From: Microbacterium neungamense
GTDB taxonomy: Bacteria > Actinomycetota > Actinomycetes > Actinomycetales > Microbacteriaceae
Assembly (NCBI RefSeq): GCF_024971095.1
Contig: NZ_CP069717.1
Span: 1,984,001-2,048,000, forward strand
Direction: 5' to 3'
Length of the DNA: 64,000 bases
Shown here: in pieces, positions 26,363-33,825 of the stretch
Layout: each line of letters begins with the position of its first letter
How positions within the stretch are numbered: the first letter of the stretch is position 1
Translations under genes and position numbers: made by a program
Notes under the pieces: model-generated
What the model was told of the DNA's origin: nothing
The model's input: only the letters and a program-made list of their open reading frames with translations
The model's database searches: none

Positions 26363-27142
26363 GTGTCCAAGAGCATCGAAGTCAACGACCTGAACGTCTA
26401 CTACGGCGACTTCCTCGCCGTCGAGGGCGTCTCGCTCGACATCCAGCCGCGCAGCGTCACCGCGTTCATCGGCCCGTCCGGGTGCGGCAAGTCCACGTTC
26501 CTGCGCACCCTGAACCGGATGCACGAGGTCATCCCGGGCGCCCGCGTCGAGGGCGAGGTGCTGCTGGACGGCAAGGACCTCTACGGCCCCGGCGTCGACC
26601 CGGTGCTGGTGCGCCGCCAGGTGGGCATGGTGTTCCAGCGTCCGAACCCGTTCCCGACGATGTCGATCCGCGAGAACGTGCTGGCCGGCGTGAAGCTGAA
26701 CAACAAGCGCATGTCCCGCTCGGACGAGGACGCCCTCGTCGAGAAGTCGCTGATGGGCGCGAACCTGTGGAACGAGGTCAAGGACCGGCTCGACAAGCCC
26801 GGTTCGGGTCTCTCCGGCGGTCAGCAGCAGCGTCTGTGCATCGCGCGGGCGATCGCGGTCGCCCCGGAGGTGCTGCTGATGGACGAGCCGTGCTCGGCCC
26901 TCGACCCGATCTCGACCTACGCGATCGAGGAACTCATCGAGGAGCTGAAGAACGAGTACACCATCGTCATCGTGACGCACAACATGCAGCAGGCGAGCCG
27001 CGTGTCGGACAAGACCGCGTTCTTCAACATCGCCGGCACGGGCAAGCCCGGCAAGCTGATCGAGTACGACGACACCCGGACGATCTTCACCACCCCGTCC
27101 GTGCAGGCGACCGAGGACTACGTCTCCGGCCGCTTCGGGTGA
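26363..27142 (+). CDS. pstB: Phosphate ABC transporter ATPase PstB
   Basis: 259 aa from GTG 26363, with GAAGGA upstream. Walker [11 protein letters not shown]-loop [13 protein letters not shown], signature LSGGQQQR, Walker B EVLLMDEP and switch VTHNMQQ are all present, with the PstB-specific CSALDPIST. It hydrolyses ATP to drive PstSCA import and, with PhoU, signals to SenX3. Confidence 0.97.
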   Translation: MSKSIEVNDLNVYYGDFLAVEGVSLDIQPRSVTAFIGPSGCGKSTFLRTLNRMHEVIPGARVEGEVLLDGKDLYGPGVDPVLVRRQVGMVFQRPNPFPTMSIRENVLAGVKLNNKRMSRSDEDALVEKSLMGANLWNEVKDRLDKPGSGLSGGQQQRLCIARAIAVAPEVLLMDEPCSALDPISTYAIEELIEELKNEYTIVIVTHNMQQASRVSDKTAFFNIAGTGKPGKLIEYDDTRTIFTTPSVQATEDYVSGRFG

Positions 27143-27153
27143 ATTCTCGTGAT

Positions 27154-27177
27154 GGCGCCGGTCGCGTCCCCGGCGCC
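27154..27177. terminator. Terminator after the pst operon
   Basis: 8-bp stem GGCGCCGG / CCGGCGCC with an 8-nt loop, 12 bp after the pstB stop and just before the end of the convergent pabC-like gene. Confidence 0.5.
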
Positions 27178-27182
27178 CGGGT

Positions 27183-28064
27183 TCAGCGCGGGGAGAGCAG
27201 GTAGGCGTTCAGCGACGCCGTGAGGTCGGGGTCGGTGGGCAGCGGTGCGCCGTCGACGGCCGTGATCGGCGCGGCGAGACGGATGCTGGAGACCAGCCAC
27301 GCGGCATCCGCTTTCGCCAGGTCGGATGCCGTGAGCGTGGCGTACTCGGCCTGGAAGCCCTGCTTCTCGAGCCATTCGTACACGCTCAGCTGGGTCGTGC
27401 CGTGCAGGATGCCGCCGGACGGCGCCGGGGTGAGGAACCGGTCGCCGGTGCGGATGATGAGCGACGCCGTGGGCGCCTCGAGCACGTAGCCGTCGCTGGT
27501 GACGAACACGGCGTCGTCGGCGCCGCGGCGGCGGGCCTCGCGCAGCGCCGCCATGTTCACCGCGTAGGACAGGGTCTTCGCGCCGAGCAGCAGCCAGGGC
27601 GCGCGCTCGGCGGCGCCGAGGTCGTAGCCGCGGTCGAGGGTGACCACCCGGACGCCGTCCCGCCGCACCGCGCTGAAGTCGGGCGCGGGTGCGGCCGTCG
27701 CCCAGGCGGTGGGGGCCGGGCCGTGCTCCACGCCGCGGCTGAGGATGAGCTTGATCACGGCCTCGCCCGGCGGGCAGGCGGATGCCGCGCGCTGCACGGC
27801 CTGACGCCACTGCTCCAGGTTCGGGGCCGGCAGGTCGCACAGCTTCGCGGAGTGCGCGAGGCGCTGCACGTGGGGCTCGACCTCCTGCGCGTGCCGGTCG
27901 ATCACGCCGATCGACTCGAACACACCGTCGCCCCGCTGGGTGCTGAGCTCGCCGACGCTGAGCGCCGGCGCGGACGGATCCACCTCGGTGAAGGTGTCGG
28001 AGAAGTCGGCGCGGTCGTCCGCGGCGTCGGCGGGGGTGATCATGAGGGCGAACCGGGCTGCCAT
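27183..28064 (-). CDS. pabC: Aminodeoxychorismate lyase / class IV aminotransferase
   Basis: 293-aa fold-type IV PLP enzyme. The Schiff-base lysine lies in LLGAKTLSYAVNM, the phosphate-binding region in GGILHGTTQ, and the substrate segment in RGDGVFES. PabC-type lyases release 4-aminobenzoate for folate. D-amino-acid or branched-chain aminotransferases share the fold, so the exact substrate is uncertain. A -10-like TAAGCT 7 nt before the ATG suggests a leaderless message. Confidence 0.82.
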   Translation of the reverse strand: MAARFALMITPADAADDRADFSDTFTEVDPSAPALSVGELSTQRGDGVFESIGVIDRHAQEVEPHVQRLAHSAKLCDLPAPNLEQWRQAVQRAASACPPGEAVIKLILSRGVEHGPAPTAWATAAPAPDFSAVRRDGVRVVTLDRGYDLGAAERAPWLLLGAKTLSYAVNMAALREARRRGADDAVFVTSDGYVLEAPTASLIIRTGDRFLTPAPSGGILHGTTQLSVYEWLEKQGFQAEYATLTASDLAKADAAWLVSSIRLAAPITAVDGAPLPTDPDLTASLNAYLLSPR

Positions 28065-28071
28065 GGGAACG

Positions 28072-28077
28072 AGCTTA
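28072..28077 (-). promoter_or_regulatory. -10 element of the pabC-like gene (leaderless type)
   Basis: TAAGCT on the minus strand, then seven bases, then ATG 28064. Confidence 0.45.
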
Positions 28078-28110
28078 GGGCTCCGGGGAATACCCCGCCG
28101 CCGGACGCGT

Positions 28111-28205
28111 TACACTTGATCGGCCGGGCCGCATAACCCCGGGCTCCAACTTCTGCCGCTGCGAGCGGCCTTCCGCCGAGAGGCGTTCTTGCGGCCCGGC
28201 CCTTT
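28111..28205 (+). ncRNA. Candidate structured RNA with own promoter
   Basis: A -10-like TACACT (28111-28116) precedes GGCCGGGCCGC (28122-28132), which pairs perfectly over 11 bp with GCGGCCCGGCC (28191-28201). Inside lie two hairpins: GCCGCT/AGCGGC with a GCG loop (28155-28169) and CGCC/GGCG with a GAGA tetraloop (28174-28185). CTTTC follows. The shape is a closed three-way junction of about 84 nt. No coding frame or tRNA fits. It does not carry the SRP RNA core or the C-rich loops of 6C RNA. Identity unknown. Confidence 0.5.
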
Positions 28206-28326
28206 CATGTCCGGGCGGGTCTGCGCCGGGCGTGGGCCGGGGGCATCCCGCCGTCGCGTCCGTCGTCGCTTCCGCCGCCGCATCCGTCCGTGCATCCGCC
28301 CCCACCGCATCCGCCGCCCCATCCCC

Positions 28327-28815
28327 GCCGGGAGAATCCCGCACCTCCCGCGGCCGTCCGCCATGCGGAAAGCTCCTCGCGACAGCGCACTCCTCCGCCG
28401 CCGGGAGAATCCCGCACCTCCCACGCCCGTCCCCCATGCGGAAAGCTCCTCGCGACGGCGCACTCCTCCACTGCCGGGAGAATCCCGCACGCCCGAGGGC
28501 CCTCGCGGATGCAAGAACCTCCCGACGGCGCTGTCCCGACCCCGCCGGGAGAAACCCGCACCTCCCGAGGGCCCTCGGATGCAAGAACCTCCCAGCGCCG
28601 GCGCTCCGATCCCGCCGGGAGAAACCCGCACCTCCCGGGACCGACTCCCGTGCCGAAAGCTCCCGACGACGCCGCGCCCCTTCACTGCCGGGAGAAACCC
28701 GCACCTCGCGGCTCCGTTTCCCATGCGGAAAGCTCCCGACGACCGGGGCACCCTTCAACGCCGGGAGAATCCCGCACCCCCGAGGGGCCTCCTGGATGCG
28801 AGAAGCTCCCGGCGA
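28327..28815. repeat. Tandem array 1: seven units of a 70-73 bp structured repeat
   Basis: Units begin with GCCGGGAGAA at 28327, 28400, 28473, 28544, 28614, 28687 and 28760 (steps 73, 73, 71, 70, 73, 73). Each contains GGGAGAA(T/A)CCCGCAC, a variable middle, then a GATGC(G/A)-AAG-CTCCC-like block. Middles differ in sequence but stay self-complementary, for example CGAGGGCCCTCG, CCCCGAGGGG, and CCGCA with TGCGG. CTCCCG at the end of a unit can pair with CGGGAG of the next. Unit lengths are not multiples of three, so this is not coding. It fills most of the gap 28206-28851; 28206-28326 holds only GC-rich CATCCG-type simple sequence. Confidence 0.9.
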
Positions 28816-28851
28816 CCGCGAAGGCGGACCGGCCGGGCGGAGGCAGGCCCG

Positions 28852-29517
28852 TCAGGTCAGGGCGCCACGGCGCCAGGCGGAGGCGGAGGCGGTGAGGTCG
28901 TCGGCGTACGTGCTCAGCCGCAGGGCGCGGCGCGTGAGGTCGCTGGCGCGCCCGGGCTCGGTGGCCTCGTAGTCGTCTGCGGTGTGCGTGGCCCCGGATG
29001 CCTGCACCCGGCAGTACGCCGCGGCGCGATCCAGGGCGACCGCGAAGTCGCCGCGGAAGACGCCGCGCAGGATCGTGTCCACCAGGGCGACGAGCTCGCC
29101 GGGGCCGGCGGGTGCAGGAGCGCCGGCGATCACGGCATCCGCCGAACGAAGCTCCACGCGCCCGCGCTCGTACAGCATCGCCGTGGTCGTGGCATCCGAG
29201 CGGATCGCGATCTGCAGCAGATAGAGCCGCCACAGTGCGCCCGGAAGCGACCGCGCAGGTGCGTGCGACCACAGCTCGGCAATCTCATCGATGCCGTGCT
29301 CCGACGCGAAGGCGATCAGCCGTTCCGCAGTCTCCCCCGTCTCGTCCCGACGCGTGCGCTCCAGCAGCGCCGCCGCCGTCGCGTGCGCGACGCGCGCCTG
29401 CTCGGCCGGGTCCGCGGCTCCGACGATGTTGTCGAAGGATTCCGGCGGCCGGCGAACGGGGCGATGGAACTGCTCTGGCACCCGATCCAGGGTACGCCGG
29501 TCGGCCGCGAAGCTCAT
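28852..29517 (-). CDS. Conserved-looking hypothetical protein, helical
   Basis: 221 aa from ATG 29517. Mostly helical and soluble, with Ala/Arg-rich segments (ARVAHATAAALLERTRR, LWRLYLLQIAIRSDA, GELVALVDTILRGVF). No signal, membrane segment or catalytic motif is visible. I do not recognise the family. It lies between repeat array 1 and a tRNA-Lys-like gene on the same strand. Codon use matches neighbours, supporting a real gene. Confidence 0.6.
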   Translation of the reverse strand: MSFAADRRTLDRVPEQFHRPVRRPPESFDNIVGAADPAEQARVAHATAAALLERTRRDETGETAERLIAFASEHGIDEIAELWSHAPARSLPGALWRLYLLQIAIRSDATTTAMLYERGRVELRSADAVIAGAPAPAGPGELVALVDTILRGVFRGDFAVALDRAAAYCRVQASGATHTADDYEATEPGRASDLTRRALRLSTYADDLTASASAWRRGALT

Positions 29518-29568
29518 CGATGTCCCCGGCTCAGCGTAGCGTGGCGATGACCGAATTGAGGAGACGAG

Positions 29569-30201
29569 ATGACCGACGGAGAGGTGCCCCCGGGGAATTC
29601 CGACATCCCGACCCACCGGTTAAAAGCCGGTTGCTCTGCCTCTGAGCTACGGGGGCAGACGCCTGCACAGAAGAGGTGCGGCACCTGCCAGAAGTTTAGA
29701 CCACTCACAGATTTCAACCGGAAGTCCTCCCGCCCGGACGGGCTGCAAGAGGTCTGTCGCGAATGCAACCGCGAGTCGTCTCGTGCGTACTACCGACGCA
29801 ATCGCGAGCATCACATCTCTGTCATCCGGGCTCGCACGGTTGCCCAGAGGGAAAGGAGCATCGCCTTTATCGCCGAGTACTTGAGCCAGCACCCTTGCGT
29901 GGATTGCGGAATTGCCGATGTTCGTGTGCTCGACTTCGACCACCGCCCAGGTACGGCGAAGCGTGACGGCGTCATGCAGCTGGTTCGCAACGGCTTCAGC
30001 ATCCCGATCCTCACCGCCGAGATCGCCAAGTGCGATGTCCGGTGTCGCAACTGCCATGCGATCGTCACATATGAACGCATGGGGGACAACTGGCGATCGT
30101 CCGCGGCCGCAGCGGGCGCTCCTGCCGAAGACACCAAGGAACCGAACCCATCGCGTCCTCTCCCAGCCGCGCCGCGCACCGTCGATCACCGGCCTCGATA
30201 A
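29569..30201 (+). CDS. HNH endonuclease-like zinc protein, 5' end antisense to a tRNA
   Basis: 210 aa as drawn. The core starts near residue 35: zinc-finger pairs CGTCQKFRPLTDF and CRECNRES, then an HNH fold with HPCVDCG, VLDFDHRPG and CRNCHAIVTY. The only in-frame starts (ATG 29569, GTG 29584) lie before or in the antisense of the tRNA-Lys-like gene, so the first 30 residues are antisense-tRNA translation. As I recall, related small HNH proteins sit beside tRNA genes in many actinobacteria. Codon use is less GC-biased than neighbours, suggesting a mobile origin. Confidence 0.65.
   Translation: MTDGEVPPGNSDIPTHRLKAGCSASELRGQTPAQKRCGTCQKFRPLTDFNRKSSRPDGLQEVCRECNRESSRAYYRRNREHHISVIRARTVAQRERSIAFIAEYLSQHPCVDCGIADVRVLDFDHRPGTAKRDGVMQLVRNGFSIPILTAEIAKCDVRCRNCHAIVTYERMGDNWRSSAAAAGAPAEDTKEPNPSRPLPAAPRTVDHRPR
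29585..29656 (-). tRNA. tRNA-Lys(UUU)-like gene with deviant T-arm
   Basis: 72-nt cloverleaf: acceptor GCCCCCG/CGGGGGC, D-arm GCTC/GAGC, anticodon arm ACCGG-CTTTTAA-CCGGT (anticodon TTT), discriminator A, no encoded CCA. The T-arm is unusual: GGGAT-GTCGGAA-TTCCC. The universal G53, T54, A58 and C61 are replaced by T, G, G and T. Either a divergent functional tRNA or a decaying one. Confidence 0.7.
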
Positions 30202-30312
30202 CACGATCCCGGGTCGACGACCACCCCCTCGCTCGCGCCCGGCCGCCGTTGCATGCTGTTCCTCGTCCCCACTCTGAGGACGTCACCACGGAACACAGGG
30301 AAAGGATGAACC

Positions 30313-30861
30313 ATGGCGAACGTGTCGGACGCGAAGGTCGCATTCCTGGCCACGAACGGGTACGAGGACAGCGAGCTCACCTCCCCCTGGCAGGCGCTCA
30401 CCGGCGCCGGTGCGACGGCGACCATGGTGTCGCCGACGGCGGACGAGATCACCGGCAAGAACGGGCACGTGCAGACCGTGGACCTGCACGTCGCGGACGC
30501 GTCGGCCGACGACTTCGACGCGCTCGTCCTCCCTGGCGGCGTCGTGAACGCCGACCACCTGCGCATGGACGAGGACGCCGTGGCGTTCGTGCGGGCCTTC
30601 TTCGAGCAGCACAAGCCCGTGGGCGTGATCTGCCACGGCGCGTGGATCCTCATCGAGGCCGGCGTCGTGGACGGCCGCACCCTGACCAGCTACCCCAGCC
30701 TGGCCACCGACCTGCGCAACGCGGGCGCCGCGTGGGTCGACCGGGAGGTGGTCGTCGACCAGGGCCTCGTCTCCAGCCGCACCCCGGACGACCTGCCCGC
30801 CTTCAACGCGAAGGTCCTGGAGGAGGTCGCCGAGGGCGCGCATCGCGGCCAGACCGCCTGA
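30313..30861 (+). CDS. DJ-1/PfpI-family protein (YhbO/YraA-like)
   Basis: 182 aa, preceded by AAAGGA. The nucleophile elbow is GVICHGAWIL (C107, H108), with the conserved Glu in TNGYEDSEL and the strand LVLPGGVVNADHLR. This subfamily has been assigned deglycase/glyoxalase-like or stress-protease activities; its exact reaction is debated. Likely cytoplasmic, stress-related. Confidence 0.9.
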   Translation: MANVSDAKVAFLATNGYEDSELTSPWQALTGAGATATMVSPTADEITGKNGHVQTVDLHVADASADDFDALVLPGGVVNADHLRMDEDAVAFVRAFFEQHKPVGVICHGAWILIEAGVVDGRTLTSYPSLATDLRNAGAAWVDREVVVDQGLVSSRTPDDLPAFNAKVLEEVAEGAHRGQTA

Positions 30862-30863
30862 GC

Positions 30864-30971
30864 GCCGCGAGCAGCCGCACGTCCGCCGGCCGGATGCCGC
30901 TGCCGCGAGCCGACGCACGTCCGACAGACGGATGCCGCGGCCGCGAGCCGACGCACGTCCGCCGGCCGGAT
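30864..30971. repeat. 38-bp tandem repeat with compensating hairpins
   Basis: Two 38-bp units (30896-30933, 30934-30971) and one shortened 32-bp unit (30864-30895) share GCCGCGAGC, GCACGTCCG and CGGATGCCGC. The centres differ (ACAGA versus CCGGC) but each keeps TCCG...CGGA pairing. It lies between convergent genes and could serve as a terminator series. Confidence 0.8.
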
Positions 30972-30988
30972 GCCGCGCGCAGACCGGC

Positions 30989-31651
30989 CTAGGGACGCGG
31001 CACGTCGACGATGCGCTCGATGCCGGTGAGCTCCGCCGCCACGGCGCCGCCGCTCGCCGCCGACACCTCCGCGGAGAGCGCGGCGGCCGCGTCCCCGGGC
31101 GACCACACCTCGAGCACGGCCTGCGCGCCGTAGCGCGTCTCGCCCAGCACGACCTCGCGCCGAGCGGCCCAGTCGCGGAGCAGGTGGTCGTAGCGTCCGG
31201 CATCCGCATGCCGCACTGCGATGCGCACCTGCTGCAACGTCCGTCGGTCGACGAGCCGGGCGCCGTCGAGCGCCTCGGACACCGCCGAGGAGTAGGCCCG
31301 CACGAGCCCGCCCGCGCCGAGCTTGACCCCGCCGAAGTAGCGCGTGACCACCGCGACGACGTCGGTGAGGCGGCGCCGGCGCAGCACCTCGAGCATCGGC
31401 ATCCCCGCCGTCCCCGACGGCTCGCCGTCGTCCGAGGAGCGTGCGCGGTCGCCGTACAGCCCGAGGACCTGCGCGCTGCAGTGGTGCCGCGCATCCCACG
31501 CCCGGCGGCGGGCGCCGGCGATCACGGCATCCGCCTCCTCGACGGATGCCACGGGTGCGACGTGCGCGAGGAAGCGGGACTTCCGGATCACGAGCTCGTG
31601 GTCCACCGGCTCCGCGATCGTGGCAGGGAGATCGGCGGAGTCGGCGTGCAC
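30989..31651 (-). CDS. yigZ: YigZ/IMPACT-family protein
   Basis: 220 aa from GTG 31651. The UPF0029 signature SDDGEPSGTAGMPMLEVL and the following RYFGGVKLGAGGLVRAY are intact, with the C-terminal ferredoxin-like DUF1949 region. Bacterial YigZ proteins have poorly defined roles; eukaryotic IMPACT regulates translation under stress. A -10-like TAGCCT lies 6 nt upstream of the GTG, suggesting a leaderless mRNA. Confidence 0.92.
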   Translation of the reverse strand: MHADSADLPATIAEPVDHELVIRKSRFLAHVAPVASVEEADAVIAGARRRAWDARHHCSAQVLGLYGDRARSSDDGEPSGTAGMPMLEVLRRRRLTDVVAVVTRYFGGVKLGAGGLVRAYSSAVSEALDGARLVDRRTLQQVRIAVRHADAGRYDHLLRDWAARREVVLGETRYGAQAVLEVWSPGDAAAALSAEVSAASGGAVAAELTGIERIVDVPRP

Positions 31652-31657
31652 CCTCCC

Positions 31658-31663
31658 AGGCTA
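31658..31663 (-). promoter_or_regulatory. -10 element of yigZ (leaderless type)
   Basis: TAGCCT on the minus strand, then six bases, then GTG 31651. Confidence 0.4.
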
Positions 31664-31670
31664 CGGCCCG

Positions 31671-31687
31671 CTTCAGTTGCGCTTCAG
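31671..31687 (+). promoter_or_regulatory. Direct-repeat operator before the response regulator gene
   Basis: CTTCAGTTGCGCTTCAG: two CTTCAG half-sites 11 bp apart, about one helical turn, as bound by OmpR-family dimers. It overlaps the -35 position of a possible promoter whose -10 is CAGACT (31699-31704). A similar pair precedes 33826. Confidence 0.5.
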
Positions 31688-31710
31688 CCGCGACCGGCCA
31701 GACTGGCAGG

Positions 31711-32388
31711 ATGCGGATACTGCTCGTGGACGACGAGGTGCGCCTCGCCGACGGCATCCGTCGCGGTCTGGAGGCGGAGGGCATGGTCGTCGACGTCGCG
31801 CATACCGGGCCCGACGGCCTGCGGATGGCGAGCGACCACGACTACGACGCCATCGTCCTCGACGTGATGATGCCCGGCATGAGCGGCTACCGCGTGTGCC
31901 AGGCGCTGCGCGCGGCCGGGATCTGGACCCCGGTGCTGTTCCTCACCGCGAAGGACGGCGAGTGGGACGAGGTGGAGGGCCTGGACACCGGAGGCGACGA
32001 CTGGCTGACCAAGCCGTTCTCCTATCCGGTGCTCGTCGCCCGGCTGCGTGCCCTCGTGCGTCGCGGCGGACGGGAGCGCCCGGCGGTGCTGGAGGCCGGC
32101 GACCTGCGCCTGGACCCGGCCGCCCGACGCGTCTTCCGCGGCGGGACCGAGGTCTCCCTCACCGCGCGCGAGCTGGCGGTGCTGGACTTCCTGATGCGGC
32201 GCCGCGGCGAGGTCGTCACCAAGCCCGAGGTCATCGCGAACGTGTGGGGCTCGGACTTCGACGGGGACGCCAACATCGTCGAGGTGTACATCGGGCATCT
32301 GCGCGGCAAGATCGACCGCCCGTTCGGGCGCGAGGCCATCGAGACGGTGCGGGGCGCCGGCTACCGGCTCGCCGCCGGGGGCGGCTGA
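31711..32388 (+). CDS. OmpR-family response regulator
   Basis: 225 aa. The receiver has D7/D8 (LLVDDE), phospho-acceptor D51 (IVLDVMMPG) and the lysine of TKPFSYP. The winged helix (about 128-222) has ARELAVLDFLMRRRGEVV and ANIVEVYIGHLRGKI. The kinase gene starts 1 nt after its stop, so they form a two-component operon. Direct repeats upstream suggest autoregulation. Confidence 0.93.
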   Translation: MRILLVDDEVRLADGIRRGLEAEGMVVDVAHTGPDGLRMASDHDYDAIVLDVMMPGMSGYRVCQALRAAGIWTPVLFLTAKDGEWDEVEGLDTGGDDWLTKPFSYPVLVARLRALVRRGGRERPAVLEAGDLRLDPAARRVFRGGTEVSLTARELAVLDFLMRRRGEVVTKPEVIANVWGSDFDGDANIVEVYIGHLRGKIDRPFGREAIETVRGAGYRLAAGGG

Positions 32389-32389
32389 G

Positions 32390-33769
32390 ATGGCCGGCCG
32401 GCGGCGCGTGCTCCGGTCCATCCGCGGCCGGGTGACGGTCGGCGCCCTGCTCATCGTGGCGATCGCCCTCGGCCTGGGCGCGGTGGCCGCGGTGCAGCTT
32501 TTGCGCACCTCCCTGACCGACGGCGTGGCGGTCGCGCTCGAGCAGGATCTGGATGCGATCGACGACGGCCCGGATCGCGGGCCGGGCCCGATCGACCAGG
32601 TCGACGACGACGTGCTCGTCCGCGTGCACGGCCCGCAGGGCGCTGAGAACGACCCCGGCAAGGACGACCCCGGCGGGGACGACCCCGGCGAGGGAGAGGG
32701 CGACGGCGGCTCCGGCGACGGCGCGGTGAACGACGAGGACGCCGCCGCGCTGCCGATCGTCCCCGAGGGGCGCACGGCCCGCGTGGTCGTCGACGACGAG
32801 CCGTACCTCGCCGCCTCGCACGAGACCGACCGCGGCACGGTGACCGTCGCCCGATCGCTGGAGGCGGTCGACGAGGCGGTCGCGGCGACCGCGGGCCTGC
32901 TCGCGGTCGCGGTGCCGCTCGTGCTGGCGCTGGTCGGCGTGGTGCTGTGGGTGGTGGCGACGCGTGCGCTCGCCCCCGTCGAGCGCCTGCGCAGCCAGGT
33001 GGATGCCATCGGCGCCACGGAGCTGGATCGCCGGGTGGATGCCGGCGGGGACGACGAGCTCGGCGCGCTCGCGGTGACGATGAACCGGATGCTGGAGCGC
33101 ATCGAGCACGCGCAGAAGACGCAGCGGCGGTTCGTCAGCGACGCCTCGCACGAGCTGCGGTCCCCTCTGGCGACGATCCGGCAGCACGCCGAGGTCGCCG
33201 CCGCGCATCCGGAGGCGATGCCGGTGGCGGAGCTCAGCCGCGTGGTGCTGGACGAGGGCGCGCGGATGCAGGAGCTCGTGGAGGCGCTGCTGCTGCTGGC
33301 GCGGCTGGACGAGCACCGGGTGCCGCATCCGGCGCCGGTGGACCTCGACGATCTCGCGTTCGCGGAGGCGCAGCGGCTGCGCCGCATGGATGTGGACGTG
33401 GACGCCTCCGGAATCGGGCCGGCCCGGGCACTCGGCGCGCAGCAGCTGCTCGCCCGGGCGATCCGCAACCTCGCCGACAACGCCGTCCGGCACGCCCGCA
33501 CCCGGGTGGTGCTGCGCTCCGGGACGCGGGACGGACGCGCGTTCGTGCAGGTGGAGGACGACGGCTCGGGCATCCCTCCGGCGGAGCGGGAGCGCGTCTT
33601 CGAGAGGTTCACCCGCCTGGACGAGGCCCGGGCGCGGGACGACGGCGGCAGCGGGCTCGGACTCGCGATCGTCCGCGAGGTCGCCCTCGCGCACGGCGGG
33701 CGGATCCTGCTCGACGAGGGCGAGGCCGGCGGCGCCCGCTTCACGCTGGAGCTGCCGGCGGCATCCTGA
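32390..33769 (+). CDS. Sensor histidine kinase with Asp/Gly-rich extracellular loop
   Basis: 459 aa. Membrane helices at about 18-38 and 167-190 frame a 125-residue outside domain. That domain has an acidic stretch (about residues 60-115) rich in DDPG-type repeats, a possible cation- or cationic-peptide-binding segment (inference). A HAMP domain, phosphoacceptor H254 (SDASHELRSPLA) and HATPase domain (NLADNAVRHA, DDGSGIP, GSGLGLAIV) follow. Paired with the upstream regulator. Confidence 0.92.
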   Translation: MAGRRRVLRSIRGRVTVGALLIVAIALGLGAVAAVQLLRTSLTDGVAVALEQDLDAIDDGPDRGPGPIDQVDDDVLVRVHGPQGAENDPGKDDPGGDDPGEGEGDGGSGDGAVNDEDAAALPIVPEGRTARVVVDDEPYLAASHETDRGTVTVARSLEAVDEAVAATAGLLAVAVPLVLALVGVVLWVVATRALAPVERLRSQVDAIGATELDRRVDAGGDDELGALAVTMNRMLERIEHAQKTQRRFVSDASHELRSPLATIRQHAEVAAAHPEAMPVAELSRVVLDEGARMQELVEALLLLARLDEHRVPHPAPVDLDDLAFAEAQRLRRMDVDVDASGIGPARALGAQQLLARAIRNLADNAVRHARTRVVLRSGTRDGRAFVQVEDDGSGIPPAERERVFERFTRLDEARARDDGGSGLGLAIVREVALAHGGRILLDEGEAGGARFTLELPAAS

Positions 33770-33775
33770 AGAGCC

Positions 33776-33791
33776 CTTCAGGTTCCTTCAG
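33776..33791 (+). promoter_or_regulatory. Second CTTCAG direct repeat
   Basis: CTTCAGGTTCCTTCAG, half-sites 10 bp apart, lies 34 bp before the PepSY-like gene start. The first half also forms a small hairpin with CTGAAG at the kinase stop. Likely bound by the same regulator as 31671-31687. Confidence 0.45.
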
Positions 33792-33825
33792 CAGCGGTTC
33801 ACCGCCCGGTGGGCACAGTGGAGAC

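Noticed and set aside
28111..28205. SRP RNA or 6C RNA
   Set aside because: The conserved GGAAG-type SRP core and the six-cytosine loops of 6C RNA are absent.
28327..28815. CRISPR array
   Set aside because: Repeat units are 70-73 bp and diverged, with no short identical repeats alternating with unique spacers and no cas genes.
28200..28815. Open frames on both strands across array 1 (Arg/Pro-rich proteins)
   Set aside because: They arise from high GC without stops; unit lengths are not multiples of three, so no frame is preserved between units.
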